Source: Holosporales bacterium (GTDB lineage: Bacteria; Pseudomonadota; Alphaproteobacteria; RUG11792). From it: a stretch of 45,050 bases of DNA. Below the pieces are notes generated by a model, which worked only from the letters and a program-made list of their open reading frames with translations, was not told the DNA's origin and ran no database searches. A program made the translations under genes and the position numbers. Below, piece after piece: positions 1 through 8,676 of this stretch. The stretch spans positions 1-45,050 of the forward strand of contig JAIRWI010000048.1 in NCBI GenBank assembly GCA_031269095.1, read 5' to 3'. Numbering within the stretch: position 1 is the stretch's first letter; each line of letters begins with the position of its first letter.

Positions 1-2
1 CT

Positions 3-101
3 TCATTTACTATTACAACAGGAATAACTTCATGGAGCTCTCTTACACTTAGTAATCCTACTAGTAAAAGTGGAGATGTATATACTTGGACAAAACCTTA
101 A
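3..101 (+). CDS. C-terminal fragment of an unknown protein (5' end outside window)
   Basis: One frame is open from the window edge to TAA at 99-101. It gives about 32 residues rich in Ser and Thr and ends in Tyr-Thr-Trp-Thr-Lys-Pro. The other two plus-strand frames stop early. A strong inverted repeat follows the stop at once, as expected at the end of a transcription unit. Nothing in the fragment identifies a family; the composition would suit the end of a surface or beta-rich protein, but that is a guess. Confidence 0.35.
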   Translation, partial: SFTITTGITSWSSLTLSNPTSKSGDVYTWTKP

Positions 102-112
102 AGAATTAGAAT

Positions 113-168
113 AGCTATGGCTCTAAATATAGAGAGTAAGTAAGAGCCATAGCTACTGGTTTGGTTTT
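113..168 (+). terminator. Inverted repeat, probable terminator after the left-edge gene
   Basis: AGCTATGGCTCT at 113-124 is perfectly complementary to AGAGCCATAGCT at 143-154, with an 18-base loop. A T-rich tract follows (163-167). It lies between the left-edge fragment and the converging 3' end of yidC, so it could act on both. The T tract supports the plus direction only. The loop is longer than in a typical intrinsic terminator. Confidence 0.5.
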
Positions 169-238
169 TCTATAAAAGAATCTGTGATAATATCATTTTG
201 TTTCTCAGTTTGTTATTATCTCTTCACATATAGCCTGA

Positions 239-1978
239 CTATACCTTTTTTCCTAGGCTTCTGTTTATGTATTGCTGCTGAAATATACCAAACAGGTTAC
301 TAATTGTCCAATAAACAACAACCCCAACGGGGAAACTTGCACAGACATAGGTAAACATAATAGGTAGTATATACATCATATTTTCTTGAAGTTTGGTTTC
401 TGGAGTTTTTTGAGCTGTATTATTTTTTCCATTCGAAGAAGATATTTTCTGTTGTAAGAGCATTGTTATTCCCATAATTAAAGGCCATACTCCAATCTGT
501 AAAAATTTAGGGGGAATCCAATCAATTATTCCAAAAAAGTTGGTTATATAAAGAGGATCGGCTGAAGATAAATCTCTTATCCAGCCAAAAAGCGGTGCAT
601 GTCTCATTTCAATACTGATAAAGAATACCTTATACAAGCAAAAGAAAACTGGAGCTTGCAGAAGCATTGGTAAGCATCCCGACATTGGAGAAATCTTTTC
701 TTTTTTGTATAAACTCATTATTTCCATATTCATACGCTGTTTATCATTAGCATAAATTTTTTGAATATTAGCGACTTTTGGCTGAATTTGTTTCATCCTT
801 GCCACGGAATACATTGATTTCTTTGTTAATGGATAGGTTAGTAATTTAAACATAAGGGTTAGCAAAAGAATAACTATTCCCATATTAGTGAACCACTTGG
901 ACATTTGATCTAGAAGGTAGAGAAGAGGTTTGGTTAATATAAAAAACCAGCCAAAATCTATAGCCATTTCAAATTTTGAAATACTAAGGTCTTTGTTGTA
1001 ATTCTTTAAAATGGTCATATCCTTAGGCCCTGCAAACATTTTGTAATCGATATTTATCGCAGAGTTTGCTTCTATACTTATTGGAGTCCTAGAATATAAC
1101 GAAATTTTGTAATTTTCATCTCCATTTTCTTTGGAATAACTAATAACGTTGGTGGCAGTATTTACGTGGCAAACAAGCCAATATATATCGGTATATCCAA
1201 ACCACTTACTCTCTCCGATATCGGTTTTCCCGTTAATTTTTTTATATTTTATTTCATCAACATTATCATTTGAAAGGTGGTTTATTCCAACTAACCCTTC
1301 GTGTACAACCGCATAATTACTAATAGTAGGATTTTTTCTAAAAATATCTGACGAGTTCGTAAGTGTTATTTTTTTCTGTGAAATGTTTATAAGTTTATCG
1401 TTTATGTTAAAAAGGTATCCATTATCGATAATAATTGTTCTTTCAATCACAATTCCGTTTTTTGTCTGGGTTCGAAGAACTATTCTTCCATTGTTATCGC
1501 TACTACTATCATCACCGCCATTATTATTATCAGGTCCCAATCTATCCCAGACAGCTTCTTCATCAATTCCTTCAGAAGAAGTTTGATCTATATACGAAAT
1601 CATATAATAGTATTCATTATCTGTGTTTTTGGGACAAAAAATATCTACATTATGACTTTTCTCTTTTACATTTTGTTTATACTGTTTTAGGATAATACTA
1701 TCAATTACACAGCCTTGCCTATCAATAGATGCTTTTAATTTATCATTTTCAAGGTTTAATCTAGACGGCCTGCTTATGGCTTCATCGACTGATATTACCT
1801 GTTTTTGAAAAGGTACGGGAACAATATTCTGTTGCTGCTGATTTGAAACAGTTTCTACACTATGGCTCTCTTCTTCACTTTTTTTCCCCTCAAACAAATA
1901 TTGATACCCAAGCATAAATCCCATAAAAAGAAAAAGAGCTATGAATAAATTTTTACTAGAATCGTTATTGTCAAACAT
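239..1978 (-). CDS. yidC: Membrane protein insertase YidC
   Basis: 579 residues, the usual length for a proteobacterial YidC. The protein inserts and folds inner-membrane proteins, alone or with SecYEG. An N-terminal membrane anchor (about residues 8-26) is followed by a large periplasmic domain to about residue 340, which includes an Asp/Asn/Gly-rich loop. The conserved C-terminal Oxa1-type core follows: a hydrophobic segment, the cytoplasmic hairpin with KKSMYSVARMKQIQPK, the segment around SPMSGCLPMLLQAPVFF, and two more membrane helices. The C-terminal tail after the last helix is short. The usual alphaproteobacterial neighbours rpmH, rnpA and engB are absent, so the gene seems to be transcribed alone. 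An extended -10 lies about 30 bases upstream. Confidence 0.96.
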   Translation of the reverse strand: MFDNNDSSKNLFIALFLFMGFMLGYQYLFEGKKSEEESHSVETVSNQQQQNIVPVPFQKQVISVDEAISRPSRLNLENDKLKASIDRQGCVIDSIILKQYKQNVKEKSHNVDIFCPKNTDNEYYYMISYIDQTSSEGIDEEAVWDRLGPDNNNGGDDSSSDNNGRIVLRTQTKNGIVIERTIIIDNGYLFNINDKLINISQKKITLTNSSDIFRKNPTISNYAVVHEGLVGINHLSNDNVDEIKYKKINGKTDIGESKWFGYTDIYWLVCHVNTATNVISYSKENGDENYKISLYSRTPISIEANSAINIDYKMFAGPKDMTILKNYNKDLSISKFEMAIDFGWFFILTKPLLYLLDQMSKWFTNMGIVILLLTLMFKLLTYPLTKKSMYSVARMKQIQPKVANIQKIYANDKQRMNMEIMSLYKKEKISPMSGCLPMLLQAPVFFCLYKVFFISIEMRHAPLFGWIRDLSSADPLYITNFFGIIDWIPPKFLQIGVWPLIMGITMLLQQKISSSNGKNNTAQKTPETKLQENMMYILPIMFTYVCASFPVGVVVYWTISNLFGIFQQQYINRSLGKKV

Positions 1979-2009
1979 ACTGTTTTATTAGATTAAATAT
2001 ATCAAAGCC

Positions 2010-2018
2010 ATTATAACA
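2010..2018 (-). promoter_or_regulatory. Extended -10 element of the yidC promoter
   Basis: Read on the minus strand this is TGTTATAAT, an extended -10 ending 31 bases before the yidC ATG. No good -35 hexamer is visible at the expected distance, which is tolerable for an extended -10 promoter. Confidence 0.45.
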
Positions 2019-2051
2019 CAAAACAAATGGTAGACACACCACTGTTGTTAT

Positions 2052-2138
2052 GTACAAGTGATTTACTTGATATTAGTATTAACAAAAATGCCAGAACCCG
2101 TGTAACTCTAAGGGGTATTGCTAATTAGAGTGAATATA
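2052..2138 (+). repeat. Family B repeat unit, internally shortened
   Basis: It has the B-type left part (tattagtattaacaaaaatg) and right end (ctaattagag, then tata). The usual internal block between ggggta and gctaa is missing. Confidence 0.6.
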
Positions 2139-2243
2139 TACACAAACACAATAAAAAATTGGATTTTTTTATTACGTAATATTACGTAATGAGTTAACGT
2201 TAATTTTCAACAGCATTTGTTTTTTTATAAATCTCCAGGTATA
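2137..2243 (+). repeat. Family C repeat unit, long form
   Basis: It contains acaataaaaaattggattt and ends gttaattttcaacagcattt plus a T-rich tail. The same blocks recur at 41628-41715. It abuts the B unit on the left and the A unit on the right through TATA. Confidence 0.5.
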
Positions 2244-2344
2244 GTTATTCCAGTTAACTTTAACATCGACAAATGTACCTAAAATATCAGTAGTTCTAGG
2301 ATATGTTTTGAAATTTTATTCCGTTACTAACTAGAGCGAGTATA
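2240..2344 (+). repeat. Family A repeat unit, complete
   Basis: TATA, then a left end containing ccagttaac, the family core acatcgacaaatgtacct, then a right end containing ctaactagagcgag, then TATA. The ends are imperfect inverted repeats. Confidence 0.8.
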
Positions 2345-2346
2345 TC

Positions 2347-2388
2347 TATAGCAAAAATCCAACTTTTCAGTATGCTAGGGGGGATATA
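2347..2388 (-). repeat. Family C repeat, short form
   Basis: tata...gcaaaaatccaacttttca...ggggggatata. This 42-bp block matches, on the minus strand, copies at 24496 (plus), 41815 and 42128. Confidence 0.5.
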
Positions 2389-2645
2389 GCATAAATCCTA
2401 AAATCATCCATAAAATATATATTAACAGGATTCTTTGTTAAGTTCGTTATCTGCAAATTTCTTTAATGCATCTTAGTTTTTAAATATGCCATAAAGAGAT
2501 TGGTGAAAAGGCATATCTTCACACAAAATCTACAAATCCACTTAATTGTTTTGTTACGAACAAAAAGCCATTTTTCTATCATCCTCTAAAAAGCGAGATA
2601 GCTTAGAAATTATCCTATTTCCCTTTGTAAGATACACAACGATAA

Positions 2646-2721
2646 TGGCTCCTCGGGACGGACTCGAACCGCCGACCGAGTGGTTAACAGCCACTTGCTC
2701 TACCGACTGAGCTACCGAGGA
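2646..2721 (-). tRNA. tRNA-Asn (anticodon GTT)
   Basis: On the minus strand the cloverleaf is complete. The acceptor TCCTCGG pairs with CCGAGGA, the D-arm has TAGCTCAGTCGGTAGAGCA, and the anticodon loop is CTGTTAA (anticodon GTT). The T-arm has GGTTCGAGTCC. The discriminator is G and CCA is encoded. It stands alone between two repeat-rich stretches. Confidence 0.97.
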
Positions 2722-3090
2722 ACACTCACACGGATTCTATAACAAGCTTTCAGAAACTGCAAACTAAAAAATGTGCTTGTCTGCGTTCATATGTTTTGAG
2801 ATGTGTTATTAGAACTTAGGTTAATATATTTTAAATATCTAAAATAAATTGATATTTAGTTTTATATTTTGTTTATTTTTCGTAATATATTTGTTATTCT
2901 ACAATTTTGTATTGTAAATACAATTATATTTGTACTAATATCACAAAAATTAATTCAAATATGTGGGCGAAAAAAAAGTGCCACGTAACGTATCATTTAA
3001 ACTATTTTTTTTATTGATCAGTATTGGTATTCTAATTTTAAACCTCAGTTTCGCATAAAGTTACAAGATTTAGCGATCAAAATAATAGAA

Positions 3091-3196
3091 TGTAGCTGAT
3101 TTAGTTGACATTGATATCGACAAATATACCTAAAACATTAGTAGTTTTTGAGATAAGTTTCGAAAAATTATCTCTTTGCTAACTAGAGAGAATATA
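3091..3196 (+). repeat. Family A repeat unit, complete
   Basis: 106 bp, from a tgta start (variant of TATA) to TATA. It contains gatatcgacaaatatacc, the family core, and ctctttgctaactagag at the right end. Confidence 0.8.
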
Positions 3197-3277
3197 TTAA
3201 CAAAGATACTAAAAAACACGCGAATCCAAGGGGTGTAGCTTTAAAAAATCACCTGTTTCTAACTAAGAGCGAGTATA
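3193..3277 (+). repeat. Family B repeat unit, 5'-truncated
   Basis: It starts at the TATA that ends the preceding A unit, carries attaacaaagatac and taaaaaatcacc, and ends gagcgagtata. The left terminal repeat is missing. Confidence 0.65.
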
Positions 3278-3348
3278 TTGTTTTTATCGGAGCTTTTTAC
3301 ATTCTTAAAACGCGAAATTTGGGGTAGATAAAGACAAGATTTATTTTT

Positions 3349-3693
3349 CTAAGCAGAACGAGATCCATTTCCTCTGTCTTCGTTTTGTTTTTTCTTGGTA
3401 ATACAATATTTGGGGCATGCCTGTTGGCACAGTCCACACTGTGCGCATCTTTTTTCATTGATTTTGATCTTTCCACTACGGAGGGATAGGTTGATTGCTT
3501 TACACGGACAAATACTAAGACATACTAAACACTTTGTACAATTTTTAGGATTAACATTTATGCATTTCTTTTCTAATTTTGATAAACGTTTTATTGTTAC
3601 TGGTTTTTTAAAGGCGGTTCTAATACCAAAAAATAAGATCCTTAAGGGATCTATCAAAAACAGTAATTTTATTAATTTTCTAATATTCATCAT
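3349..3693 (-). CDS. Dicluster 4Fe-4S ferredoxin-type protein
   Basis: 114 residues. Two 4Fe-4S binding motifs are visible in the C-terminal half: [16 protein letters not shown] (about residues 52-67) and [15 protein letters not shown] (about 83-97). The N-terminal 45 residues are basic and partly hydrophobic ([13 protein letters not shown]), so the protein may sit at the membrane face. That layout resembles the small electron-transfer subunits of NuoI or membrane-hydrogenase type, but the length and context do not allow a subunit call. The start overlaps the 3' end of lepA by 14 bases and has AAGG nine bases upstream, so it is probably translationally coupled to lepA. No partner redox enzyme is in the window. 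Confidence 0.85.
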   Translation of the reverse strand: MMNIRKLIKLLFLIDPLRILFFGIRTAFKKPVTIKRLSKLEKKCINVNPKNCTKCLVCLSICPCKAINLSLRSGKIKINEKRCAQCGLCQQACPKYCITKKKQNEDRGNGSRSA

Positions 3694-5485
3694 CTGATAC
3701 CTTGAGAGCGTCTATGAACGCTTTTTGAGGGATTTCAACATCTCCGAATTGGCGCATTCTTTTCTTCCCTTCTTTTTGTTTGTCGAGAAGTTTACGTTTT
3801 CTGGAGATATCTCCTCCGTAACACTTTGCAAGAACATCCTTTCTGTATGCAGAGACTGTTTCTCTTGCAATAATTTTCCCACCAATTGCTGCCTGGATAG
3901 CTATTTTAAAAAGTTGCTTTGGAATTAGATCTTTAAGTTTGGAACAGAGAGCCCGCCCTCTTTTTTCGGCTTTTGTTTTATGAATTATAATGGATAAAGC
4001 ATCAACTGGTTCAGAATTAACGAGAATACTAACTTTTACGAGATCACCTTCTCGGTATTCAGTTGTGTGGTATTCGAAACTAGCATACCCTTTTGTTACA
4101 GATTTTAGTCTGTCATAAAAATCGAAAACAACCTCGTTAAGAGGAAGGTTATATTGGACGATAGCTCGAGATCCAGCAAAATTTATATCAATCTGTTCAC
4201 CACGTTTATCTTCACATAGAGAAAGAACGTTTCCGACGTAACTATCTGGGACAATAATAGTGGCCCTTATCCAAGGTTCTTCAATATGGTCAATTTTAAC
4301 AATTTCAGGCATTTCTGCGGGATTATGAAGTTCAATGACTTTATTGTTCGTCATATAGATTTTGTATATTACGCTCGGAGAGGTCATTATAATATCAATA
4401 TAGAATTCTCTTTCGAGACGTTCTTGTACAATTTCCAGATGAAGAAGACCTAGAAAACCACAACGAAATCCAAAACCAAGAGCTGCGGATGTTTCTATTT
4501 CGTAAGTAAAGCTGGCATCGTTAAGATGTAACTTGGAAAAAGCATCTTTTAGTTTTTCAAACTCTGATGAATCGATAGGGAATATTCCGCAAAAGACGAC
4601 GGGAATTGATGGTTTAAAACCTTGAAGAGCAGTTTTACATGGATTTTTTTCATCCGTTATAGTATCTCCTACCATACAATCTGAGATATCTTTTATGTTT
4701 GCTGTTATAAAGCCTACTTCTCCTTCCTTTAATTCATCGCATGTAGTTTTCTTGGGGAGAAAATACCCAACATTATCAATACTATATGATCCACCTGTTG
4801 CCAGCATTTTTATTTTCATTCCCTTTTTGAGGATCCCATTAAAAATACGTACGAGAATAACTACCCCCAGATATTGGTCATACCAGCTATCAACAAGAAG
4901 TGCACATAACCTGCTGTCATTTTTTTCTTTTTTAATTGGTGCGGGAAGCTTATTTACTATTGCTTCAATAACATTTTGTATACCAATTCCATTTTTAGCT
5001 GATATAAGAAGGGCATTACTTGCATCTATACCGATAACATCTTCGACCTGCTGTTTAACACCGTCTGGATCTGCCGCCGGAAGATCTATCTTGTTCAAAA
5101 CAACTACAATTTTATGATTACAATCAATTGCTTGATATACGTTTGCGAGGGTCTGCGCTTCAACTCCCTGACTTGCATCGACAACAAGAAGGGAGCCTTC
5201 ACATGCCATAAGAGAACGACTAACTTCGTATGCAAAATCAACATGGCCTGGGGTGTCTATTAAATTCAGATTATATATCTCTCCATTATTTGCTTTATAT
5301 GTAAGTCTAACGGTTTGTGCCTTGATTGTTATTCCACGTTCTCTTTCTATGTCCATTGAATCAAGGACTTGCTCTTTCATTTCTCTTTTGTCGAGACCAC
5401 CACAGTATTCTATTATCCTGTCGGCGAGGGTAGATTTACCGTGATCTATATGGGCTATGATTGAAAAGTTTCTGATATTCTGCAT
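3680..5485 (-). CDS. lepA: Elongation factor 4 (LepA), ribosome back-translocase GTPase
   Basis: 601 residues, the standard LepA length. The GTPase domain is N-terminal: P-loop AHIDHGKST at about residue 10, the switch region with [14 protein letters not shown], and NKIDLP. Beta-barrel, EF-G III/V-like and LepA-specific C-terminal domains follow, the last with the conserved basic stretch [20 protein letters not shown]. It acts on stalled or mistranslocated ribosomes in the cytoplasm or at the membrane. It is first in a two-gene unit with the ferredoxin-type gene. Upstream is a long gene-free region. Confidence 0.97.
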   Translation of the reverse strand: MQNIRNFSIIAHIDHGKSTLADRIIEYCGGLDKREMKEQVLDSMDIERERGITIKAQTVRLTYKANNGEIYNLNLIDTPGHVDFAYEVSRSLMACEGSLLVVDASQGVEAQTLANVYQAIDCNHKIVVVLNKIDLPAADPDGVKQQVEDVIGIDASNALLISAKNGIGIQNVIEAIVNKLPAPIKKEKNDSRLCALLVDSWYDQYLGVVILVRIFNGILKKGMKIKMLATGGSYSIDNVGYFLPKKTTCDELKEGEVGFITANIKDISDCMVGDTITDEKNPCKTALQGFKPSIPVVFCGIFPIDSSEFEKLKDAFSKLHLNDASFTYEIETSAALGFGFRCGFLGLLHLEIVQERLEREFYIDIIMTSPSVIYKIYMTNNKVIELHNPAEMPEIVKIDHIEEPWIRATIIVPDSYVGNVLSLCEDKRGEQIDINFAGSRAIVQYNLPLNEVVFDFYDRLKSVTKGYASFEYHTTEYREGDLVKVSILVNSEPVDALSIIIHKTKAEKRGRALCSKLKDLIPKQLFKIAIQAAIGGKIIARETVSAYRKDVLAKCYGGDISRKRKLLDKQKEGKKRMRQFGDVEIPQKAFIDALKVSDDEY

Positions 5486-6264
5486 TGATTGTTTTTAAGA
5501 AAGACAAATAACACATTTGTAATAGCACGTTTGAATTGTAGCATATTACTTACAGATTTTATAAAAAAACGCCACTAGATAGCCAAAAACAATGTGTCAT
5601 TCCTCAAATCATTATCCTGTTTGTAGTTATCTAAGTTTTATATAAAATGGAGGGTGTAATAACTTTTTCTTACACTCATGTTTAAAAAAAAAAAATACCA
5701 CCTGCATAAAACATTCTCCTTTATAGGGCTTCCATTCCTTGTGAAATTATGATGCTATTTTTTTTATTTTATTTTATTTTACATCATAAACAGTCATATC
5801 ATAAAAAAGTTAACCAAAAGTTATCTTTGTTAAAAATTAAGGAGTTTTTGGAGGGGGAAAATGAAAATAGTTATATAGGAGATACGTTCATATCAGCGTT
5901 AGCGACGCGATAATTTGGCTTCTTCCAAACTATCTTTCTCCTAAAAAATGTAGAAGTGTTTCTATAAAAACTAGGAGGAGACTGAGTATAATATGGTTGA
6001 TTTATATAATATTATACTTGTTCCAGTTAACATTGACATCGACAAAAGTACCTAGAAATCAGTAGTCCTTAAAATAGGTTTTAAAAAATTATCTCTTAGT
6101 TAACTGGAAGTTAGTATATAAAAAAAGATGAAAAAGACTACATTTTTTTTTTTCAGATGTAGTCTTGCTCATCATATATTTTTGTTGAGGAATGTTGCTA
6201 AATTTTTCGGAACTTAGTTTTTGTGCAAATTCTGCCTATTTATCAACTAAAATATTTTTATATC
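5486..6264. other. Gene-free region between lepA and the capsid gene
   Basis: AT-rich, with homopolymer runs near 5686 and 5760 and one family A unit (6013-6118). An A/G-rich tract at about 5840-5860 precedes an ATG whose frame stops after five codons, so it is not a gene. I see nothing else. Confidence 0.65.
6013..6118 (+). repeat. Family A repeat unit, complete
   Basis: 106 bp, TATA to TATA. Left end ttgttccagttaacattgac; right end ttaactggaag. It contains the core acatcgacaaaagtacct. Confidence 0.8.
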
Positions 6265-7245
6265 TTATTCTTCACATCGCAGGGCTACGATCGCATCGAA
6301 GTTCACGACGTCTCCTCCAATTCTTTTTGTTGCATAAAATTCTATAAACGGCTTAGAATTGTATGGGTCTTTTAGTAGACTAATATCCTGCCTCTCTGCT
6401 ATTTGGTATGCCTCGTAAAAGTTGCCAAAAAGCACTGGGGTGGTTGGATCTTTCTCTGAAAGTTTTGGCATATCGTCACATATAATAACGGGGTATCCTA
6501 GAAGAGTATTAGGGATACCGTGCGCTATTGAATTTTGCCAGATAAATCTGTTTGTTGTTCCGTCTCTTAGTTGTCTAATTGTTGAAGCTGCATTTCTAGA
6601 CATGATCCATACGGCATTACAGAGATATTCTGAGGGTAATTTTTCCATAACTTTTACTAGTTGATCATATTCAGTTATTTTTCCCTTCTCTCCGGTTTTT
6701 ACTGCTGCGATTTTATTTTCTTCAGTTTTTTCTTCATAGTAAAGATCGTACTTCAAAATTCCTTTTGGTTGAGAAATTCCATCACCAAAGAGGAAAGCCC
6801 TATTCTCAGCATATGCCATCTGAGACACAATTTTTTCCTTAATAAAGTCCTCGATCCTAATAGCTTTATCGTCCATCAATCTTTGGGTTACTTTTGGTCT
6901 CGCAAATAATTCATGTAATTCTATAGATTTTTTGCAAATATTGCTTTCTTGATCATCAGCTGGTTTATTATCAATAATCCAACCAGATTGTTTGAAATCA
7001 GCTCTATCCATGACGACATCAAGTTTTTCAAAATCTGTGTATGTTACTCTTGCTAACATTTTAATTGGGGAGATAGATTTTATTTTTTCTCCAATATATT
7101 CACTAACACTGTATGGGACGGTTATTTTATCTCCATTTTTGGATTCTTCGGGATCACCTTTTAAAAATCCAATAAATTTTTTAAGGTCTGTATATGCCTC
7201 ATCCGTTGATGTTGCGGGCCTTTTTTCAGTTATATTGTTTTGCAT
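6265..7245 (-). CDS. HK97-fold major capsid protein, GTA-like, orphan
   Basis: 326 residues with the order of motifs of an HK97-type capsid, closest in my reading to the alphaproteobacterial GTA capsid (g5). These are an SPIKMLARV-type start of the fold (about 60), FLFGDGISQPKGIL (about 152), a DQLVKVMEKLPSEY helix, TLLGYPVIICDDMP (about 248), LFGNFYEAYQIAER, and LLKDPYNSKPFIEFYATKR with GGDVVNFDAI near the C terminus. Phage capsids usually carry an N-terminal scaffold (delta) domain removed by a prohead protease; here only about 50 residues precede the fold. No portal, protease, terminase or tail gene is nearby. AAAGGAAA lies about 10 bases before the ATG. The frame is intact and full length, so this is not an obvious pseudogene. 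It may be a dispersed GTA component or a domesticated shell protein. Confidence 0.88.
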   Translation of the reverse strand: MQNNITEKRPATSTDEAYTDLKKFIGFLKGDPEESKNGDKITVPYSVSEYIGEKIKSISPIKMLARVTYTDFEKLDVVMDRADFKQSGWIIDNKPADDQESNICKKSIELHELFARPKVTQRLMDDKAIRIEDFIKEKIVSQMAYAENRAFLFGDGISQPKGILKYDLYYEEKTEENKIAAVKTGEKGKITEYDQLVKVMEKLPSEYLCNAVWIMSRNAASTIRQLRDGTTNRFIWQNSIAHGIPNTLLGYPVIICDDMPKLSEKDPTTPVLFGNFYEAYQIAERQDISLLKDPYNSKPFIEFYATKRIGGDVVNFDAIVALRCEE

Positions 7246-7314
7246 TTTTTATTTTCCTTTGTAAAAGAGGGGTAGTTTTTGCTACGATTCTAGGGTAATA
7301 CACACACACCCTGA

Positions 7315-7390
7315 GGTCGCATAGCTCAGTTGGTAGAGCACTGCGTTCACATCGCAGTTGTCACAGGTTCGAGTCCTGTTGCGACCACCA
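7315..7390 (+). tRNA. tRNA-Val (anticodon CAC)
   Basis: Acceptor GGTCGCA pairs with TGCGACC, the D-arm has TAGCTCAGTTGGTAGAGCA, anticodon stem CTGCG/CGCAG encloses TTCACAT (anticodon CAC), the T-arm has GGTTCGAGTCC, and CCA is encoded. It reads the GUG codon only. Confidence 0.97.
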
Positions 7391-7512
7391 TGCTGGTTTT
7401 GTTTGTTAAAAAGATCTTTTCAAGAGGCTTTTTCTTGACCTCTTATTTATAGGATAAGGCGATATCCCCTATAAACGCAATTTTTTTTATGTCCCGATCA
7501 TTTTGAGAGGCT

Positions 7513-7618
7513 TACACTCACTCCAGTTAGCAAAAAGATAATTTTTTAAAACATATTCCAAAAAATACTGATGTTTTAGATACATTTGTCGATATCAATG
7601 TTAACTGGAACAACTATA
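7513..7618 (-). repeat. Family A repeat unit, complete, inverted
   Basis: Minus-strand copy, 106 bp. On the plus strand it begins with tacactcactccagttagc and ends gatatcaatgttaactgg, then aacaactata. It lies just downstream of the SPOR gene's 3' end. Confidence 0.8.
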
Positions 7619-7656
7619 TATAACTAGGCTGATTTATTTTTTGTAGCAATGGGTTT

Positions 7657-8658
7657 CTATTCTCTAACTGCAACAACAGAGCAGTCTGTCTCCAATTTTT
7701 TAGCACTATCAATTGCATTATCTCTGGAATCAAATGGTCCAATCAATACTGCATATTTTTTCTCCCCTTTTTTATCACGAACAGATTGTATAGAACAAGT
7801 AGCGTCTGGAAGTTTGTTTTTATATTTGTTTTTTATTTCAGACATCTGGTTATTCAAACTATTTTTATTCTTGTTTGTTGCTATTTTTATATAGTATATT
7901 TTATCATCTATTATTGAGTATTCATCAATCCCCATATCGCTATCGCTATTACGATTGATTGTAGAAGGAATTTCCTGGGGGGGCAAAAGGCTGCTTTCAT
8001 CCTCAAATTCATTTTTATATCTATCTTTAGAATTTCTTATATTGCCATATATTTTTTTATCTTGGTGTGGGACGTTAATACCACCTGGATTATCTGGAAG
8101 TATCTTGAATGAAGGAAATTCTGGCTCTATTACAACAGTATTTCCATCTATATTAGATTTTCTAGTTGTTCTACTTTCCCAGTTATACACAACAAACCCA
8201 AGACAAATCAAAGAAATTACTGAGCTAAATATCACTATAAATTTTTGCCATACTGATTTAAAAAAATATTCATCACGATATTGTTTACCACTATTCCTGT
8301 TAGGAGGATCATACCCGTCTCTCCAATATGATGAAGAATCTGAATTATATTCATCATACATTGCCCTAGGATTATTCGCTGAACCATACCTTTGTAGGGG
8401 GGGGAGCTCCCTCTTTTGGTATCTAACCATTTTTTCATCTAAAATATTTCCATACTTTTTTTCAGTAAAATATTTTTCATCTTCCTCAGTTTCATATTGC
8501 TGATATACCTGTTTATCTATTTCTTCTTCCTCATTATATCTATTATTGCTTCGTGGGAAACGCTCTCTACTTCTGTTTTCTCTCGAAATAAAAACATCAT
8601 CGTACCGCAAGTAATTTGGCCTTTTATTATTACTGTTGTTAAATTTTTTCGAAATCAT
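7657..8658 (-). CDS. SPOR-domain membrane protein downstream of argS
   Basis: 333 residues. The N-terminal 130 residues are hydrophilic, rich in Asn, Arg, Tyr and acidic residues, and presumably cytoplasmic. One membrane helix follows (about 139-160, FIVIFSSVISLICLGFVVY), then a low-complexity linker and a C-terminal SPOR domain (about 260-333, with YYIKIATNKNK and KYAVLIGPFDSRDNAIDSA). SPOR domains bind denuded glycan strands at the septum, so a role in division or peptidoglycan remodelling is likely. Known synteny supports the call: in many alphaproteobacteria a SPOR gene follows argS. GGAGGGG lies about 12 bases before the ATG, and the gap to the argS stop is only 18 bases, so the two are co-transcribed. 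Confidence 0.88.
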   Translation of the reverse strand: MISKKFNNSNNKRPNYLRYDDVFISRENRSRERFPRSNNRYNEEEEIDKQVYQQYETEEDEKYFTEKKYGNILDEKMVRYQKRELPPLQRYGSANNPRAMYDEYNSDSSSYWRDGYDPPNRNSGKQYRDEYFFKSVWQKFIVIFSSVISLICLGFVVYNWESRTTRKSNIDGNTVVIEPEFPSFKILPDNPGGINVPHQDKKIYGNIRNSKDRYKNEFEDESSLLPPQEIPSTINRNSDSDMGIDEYSIIDDKIYYIKIATNKNKNSLNNQMSEIKNKYKNKLPDATCSIQSVRDKKGEKKYAVLIGPFDSRDNAIDSAKKLETDCSVVAVRE

Positions 8659-8676
8659 ATATATACGTTTCCCCTC

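Larger units (their letters stand above)
1979..2645. other. Gene-free region packed with dispersed repeats
   Basis: No open frame here has coding character. From 2052 to 2388 it is a head-to-tail run of four repeat units (B, C, A, C) joined at TATA sequences, listed separately. The rest, 2389-2645, is AT-rich sequence in which I see nothing. Confidence 0.7.
2722..3348. other. Gene-free AT-rich region with two repeat units
   Basis: Very AT-rich, with no coding-like frame. It holds a family A unit joined to a truncated B unit (3091-3277). 2722-3090 shows nothing recognisable. Confidence 0.7.

Noticed and set aside
1383-1695. Plus-strand open frames opposite yidC
   Set aside because: They mirror the yidC coding sequence; composition follows the complementary strand and yidC is unmistakable.
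5840-5880. Purine-rich Shine-Dalgarno-like tract before an ATG
   Set aside because: The frame stops after five codons, so there is no gene.
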